Below, piece after piece: positions 14,427 to 15,887 of a DNA stretch of 15,887 bases (position 1 is its first letter; every line of letters begins with the position of its first letter). This DNA comes from RGIG3135 sp964477115. GTDB taxonomy: Bacteria; Actinomycetota; Coriobacteriia; Coriobacteriales; Eggerthellaceae. The notes below the pieces were generated by a model. The model searched no databases. It saw nothing but the letters and a program-made list of their open reading frames with translations, and had not been told where the DNA came from. The position numbers and the translations under genes were made by a program. Location of the stretch: NCBI GenBank assembly GCA_964477115.1, contig CAYZCY010000034.1:1-15887 (forward strand), in the 5' to 3' direction.

Positions 14427-14591
14427 GCTGTCTCCTGCCTTTGGCTCGATCAATGCGATCGATGGCTTAAATAACTTTGAATGAGCACCCAGGCCCCGGA
14501 TTCGGAGGCTTGCCCTCGAGATCGTCGCATGTCTTCGATCAAGCGGCAGCATCCGAATCCCTCATGCGATTTCGCGAGGGGTTCTGGGGTT
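14427..14591 (-). promoter_or_regulatory. Structured leader or promoter region of the SDR gene
   Basis: This gap of 165 bases contains several pairings. GGATTCGGA (14498-14506) pairs with TCCGAATCC (14552-14560). Inside it, GCTT and GATC (from 14508) can pair with GATCAAGC near 14536-14543. CCCTC/GAGGG pairings flank it. TCGATC-aatgc-GATCGA (14446-14462) lies about 20 bases before the ATG. An AT-rich patch (14465-14479) lies between the two blocks and could hold a -10 element. The arrangement resembles a leader with alternative folds, or a terminator region of the alcohol dehydrogenase combined with an operator. No known riboswitch was recognised. Confidence 0.45.
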
Positions 14592-15608
14592 TTAGTACTC
14601 GATAATGACCTTGACGGAGCCCGCCTCCTTGCTAGAGGCAGTATTGAGGGCTTCCTCAAGATCGGCATGCTTGAATCGATGGGTGATGATCTTCTCGATC
14701 TTCGTGCGCTTGTTGGCAAGGTTGTCGATAACCTCGACGATGTCTTCGTGCGTGTAACCGCTCGAGCCCATGATCTTGAGTTCGCCAGCCATGATGAGAC
14801 CCATGAGAACCTGGGTCGGCATCTTAGATACGGCAACAATGGAGTACCTTGCACCGCGCTGGGCATACATAAGAACATCTTCGGTGACCTTCGGAGCTCC
14901 TGCGCAGTCGATGTATACGTCAACCTTAGGGGCCTCCAAGCCCATAATGTTCGTCGACGTACCGAAGATCTTGCCGATTTGCTGAATGTAGTCAGGATCA
15001 TGGGAGTTAATCGGGATGCCTCCCATTTCCTCGACAAGCTTCAGGCGAGACTCGCGATGCCCCACCACAACGACGTTTTCGACGCCTTGGCCGACAAGGC
15101 CGGAAAGCGCGCACAAACCGATGGGACCGTCGCCAAAGATGACCACATTGTCACCAGGCTTGGACTCAGGAACATTTTTTCCGTGGGTGCCGACACAGAA
15201 AGGCTCGATGAGCGCGGCATGCTCCATGGGGACGTTGTCGGGGAGCTTGTATACGTTGTAGTTGAGCTGTGCCTTCTCCACGAGGACCTTCTCAGAGAAA
15301 GCTCCCGCCATGTCAGCCGCCAACATTCCGAGTTCCTTGCAGGTGACGGGGTTGACCCATACGCGATCACCTACGGCGATATCCTTGACATCTGCGCCAA
15401 CCTGCTCGACAACGCCAGCGAACTCGTGACCCCATTCGCTGTTTGGCATAACGCCAACGGTGGCGCCATCGAAGGTCCAAGCAGTAACGTCGGAGCCGCA
15501 AACACCCGCGCGCTCAACCTTTACAACAACCTGATCGGGTGCTGCTACATGATCAGGACGCTCTTCGATGGTCATATCGCCGGGCTTGCTGTAGATAGAA
15601 CACTTCAT
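14592..15608 (-). CDS. Zinc-dependent alcohol/polyol dehydrogenase (MDR family)
   Basis: This 338-residue cytosolic oxidoreductase belongs to the medium-chain zinc dehydrogenases (threonine/sorbitol/butanediol dehydrogenase-like). Catalytic zinc residues are Cys37 in GVCGSD, His61-Glu62 in WGHEFAG and Glu135 in LIEP. The cofactor motif GDGPIG is at 159-164. The lobe that normally carries four structural-zinc cysteines (around residues 88-110) has only Cys90, so the structural zinc is probably absent. This also makes it a little shorter than the usual 345-350 residues. The start follows GGAGTGAG. It probably oxidises a secondary alcohol or polyol with NAD(P); the exact substrate is unknown. 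With the SDR next to it, it may form a two-step catabolic pair. Confidence 0.92.
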   Translation of the reverse strand: MKCSIYSKPGDMTIEERPDHVAAPDQVVVKVERAGVCGSDVTAWTFDGATVGVMPNSEWGHEFAGVVEQVGADVKDIAVGDRVWVNPVTCKELGMLAADMAGAFSEKVLVEKAQLNYNVYKLPDNVPMEHAALIEPFCVGTHGKNVPESKPGDNVVIFGDGPIGLCALSGLVGQGVENVVVVGHRESRLKLVEEMGGIPINSHDPDYIQQIGKIFGTSTNIMGLEAPKVDVYIDCAGAPKVTEDVLMYAQRGARYSIVAVSKMPTQVLMGLIMAGELKIMGSSGYTHEDIVEVIDNLANKRTKIEKIITHRFKHADLEEALNTASSKEAGSVKVIIEY

Positions 15609-15820
15609 AGCTCACTCCATTCTCGAAAAGATGCATGCTCTTCTTCACTGTAAGAGCATGTCGGGTCTTACTATGGGCAATTAGAAGAGGATCGGAACTG
15701 TTTCTATCAGCCGTCCCCCTCCACGCAAAAACCTTCTCTACCGTCAATTGAGCAACAAGAACCCAAGACGCATCCCAAAATAGGCTACGCCTCACGTTTT
15801 GTTTCCGTATAAGCTAAAAA
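15609..15820 (-). promoter_or_regulatory. Probable promoter region of the alcohol dehydrogenase
   Basis: This gap of 212 bases, AT-richer than the coding parts, has no supported gene. A weak -35/-10 pair, TTCCGA and CATAGT with 16 bases between, can be read on the minus strand around 15695-15668. The 9-bp inverted repeat at 15634-15660 would lie just downstream of it. The promoter call is tentative. Confidence 0.4.
15634..15660. repeat. 9-bp inverted repeat upstream of the alcohol dehydrogenase, candidate operator
   Basis: CATGCTCTT (15634-15642) and AAGAGCATG (15652-15660) are perfect inverted copies separated by 9 bases, 26 to 52 bases upstream of the start codon. The 18-base centre-to-centre spacing is close to two helical turns, fitting a dimeric regulator. 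It could also form an RNA hairpin in the leader. It shares the ATGCTC core with the repeat ahead of the hydrogenase operon. Confidence 0.6.
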
Positions 15821-15821
15821 T

Positions 15822-15854
15822 GGCCGCCGCCAGAGGATGGAGCCGGCGGCGGCC
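15822..15854 (-). terminator. Intrinsic terminator of the gene at the right edge
   Basis: GGCCGCCGCC (15822-15831) and GGCGGCGGCC (15845-15854) form a perfect 10-bp GC stem with a 13-base loop. On the minus strand it is followed by ATTTTTA. It begins 10 bases after a TAA stop on that strand. Confidence 0.75.
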
Positions 15855-15864
15855 GATAAATGGC

Positions 15865-15887
15865 TTAGGCGAATGCCACGTCGCCCA
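15865..15887 (-). CDS. C-terminal end of an unidentified gene
   Basis: On the minus strand the last visible codons read Gly-Asp-Val-Ala-Phe-Ala-stop (TAA at 15867-15865), 10 bases ahead of a good intrinsic terminator. The spacing makes a real gene end likely, but six residues are too few to name the product. Any short stretch has some stop in one frame, so the frame choice rests only on the terminator. Confidence 0.45.

Noticed and set aside
13443..14474. Plus-strand open frame of 343 codons opposite the SDR and zinc-ribbon genes
   Set aside because: It covers two supported minus-strand genes and several hairpins, and its product has no family features.
14481..15653. Plus-strand open frame of 390 codons opposite the alcohol dehydrogenase
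   Set aside because: It is a shadow of the dehydrogenase reading frame; no motif, ribosome site or neighbour supports it.
15553..15795. Minus-strand open frame of 80 codons across the alcohol dehydrogenase promoter
   Set aside because: It overlaps the dehydrogenase start in another frame, has no ribosome site and no recognisable features.

Overview
The window is GC-rich. Every gene I can support is on the minus strand, so transcription runs from high to low coordinates. The core is a complete group 4 (Hyc/Hyf-type) energy-converting [NiFe] hydrogenase operon, in transcription order: a NAD(P)-type flavoprotein (12788-10908), two four-cluster ferredoxins (10830-9712), membrane subunits HyfB, HyfC, HyfE and HyfF (9715-4523), catalytic large subunit HyfG (4506-2773), ferredoxin HyfH (2761-2120), small subunit HyfI (2120-1179), the HycH accessory protein (1157-645) and the HycI maturation protease (644-189). 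Gaps are mostly under 25 bases, with several 4-base ATGA-type overlaps, so this looks like one transcript. A cysteine hydrolase of the isochorismatase family begins just downstream (88-1) and runs off the left edge. An anaerobic gut- or rumen-type actinobacterium of the class Coriobacteriia is my best guess for the source. That rests on GC content, gene style and the small MCFRPA zinc-ribbon protein, and it is inference only.

Upstream of the hydrogenase operon are shorter units with their own punctuation. They are a zinc-dependent alcohol dehydrogenase (15608-14592), a short-chain dehydrogenase (14426-13638), a 73-residue zinc ribbon with a Pro-Gly-Ala repeat tail (13532-13311) and an unrecognised 75-residue protein (13205-12978). 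Hairpins separate most of them. The right edge carries the last codons of another minus-strand gene followed by a convincing intrinsic terminator.

How it may work together: HyfB/C/E/F form the ion-translocating membrane arm and HyfG/H/I the peripheral arm that makes or oxidises H2. The two ferredoxin subunits and the flavoprotein are placed where formate hydrogenlyase operons carry their electron-input modules. No formate dehydrogenase (FdhF) gene is present in the window. The first gene is instead a fusion of a NuoF-type iron-sulfur domain to a GltD-type FAD/NAD(P)H oxidoreductase. This suggests, but does not prove, a nicotinamide-linked rather than formate-linked membrane hydrogenase. The two dehydrogenases upstream could supply reduced nicotinamide from alcohol or sugar substrates.

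The main non-coding signals are a 13-bp inverted repeat with a nested hairpin just upstream of the hydrogenase operon, a 9-bp inverted repeat in the alcohol dehydrogenase leader sharing the ATGCTC core, and a strongly structured leader in front of the short-chain dehydrogenase. I see no tRNA, rRNA, CRISPR array, insertion sequence or phage gene.
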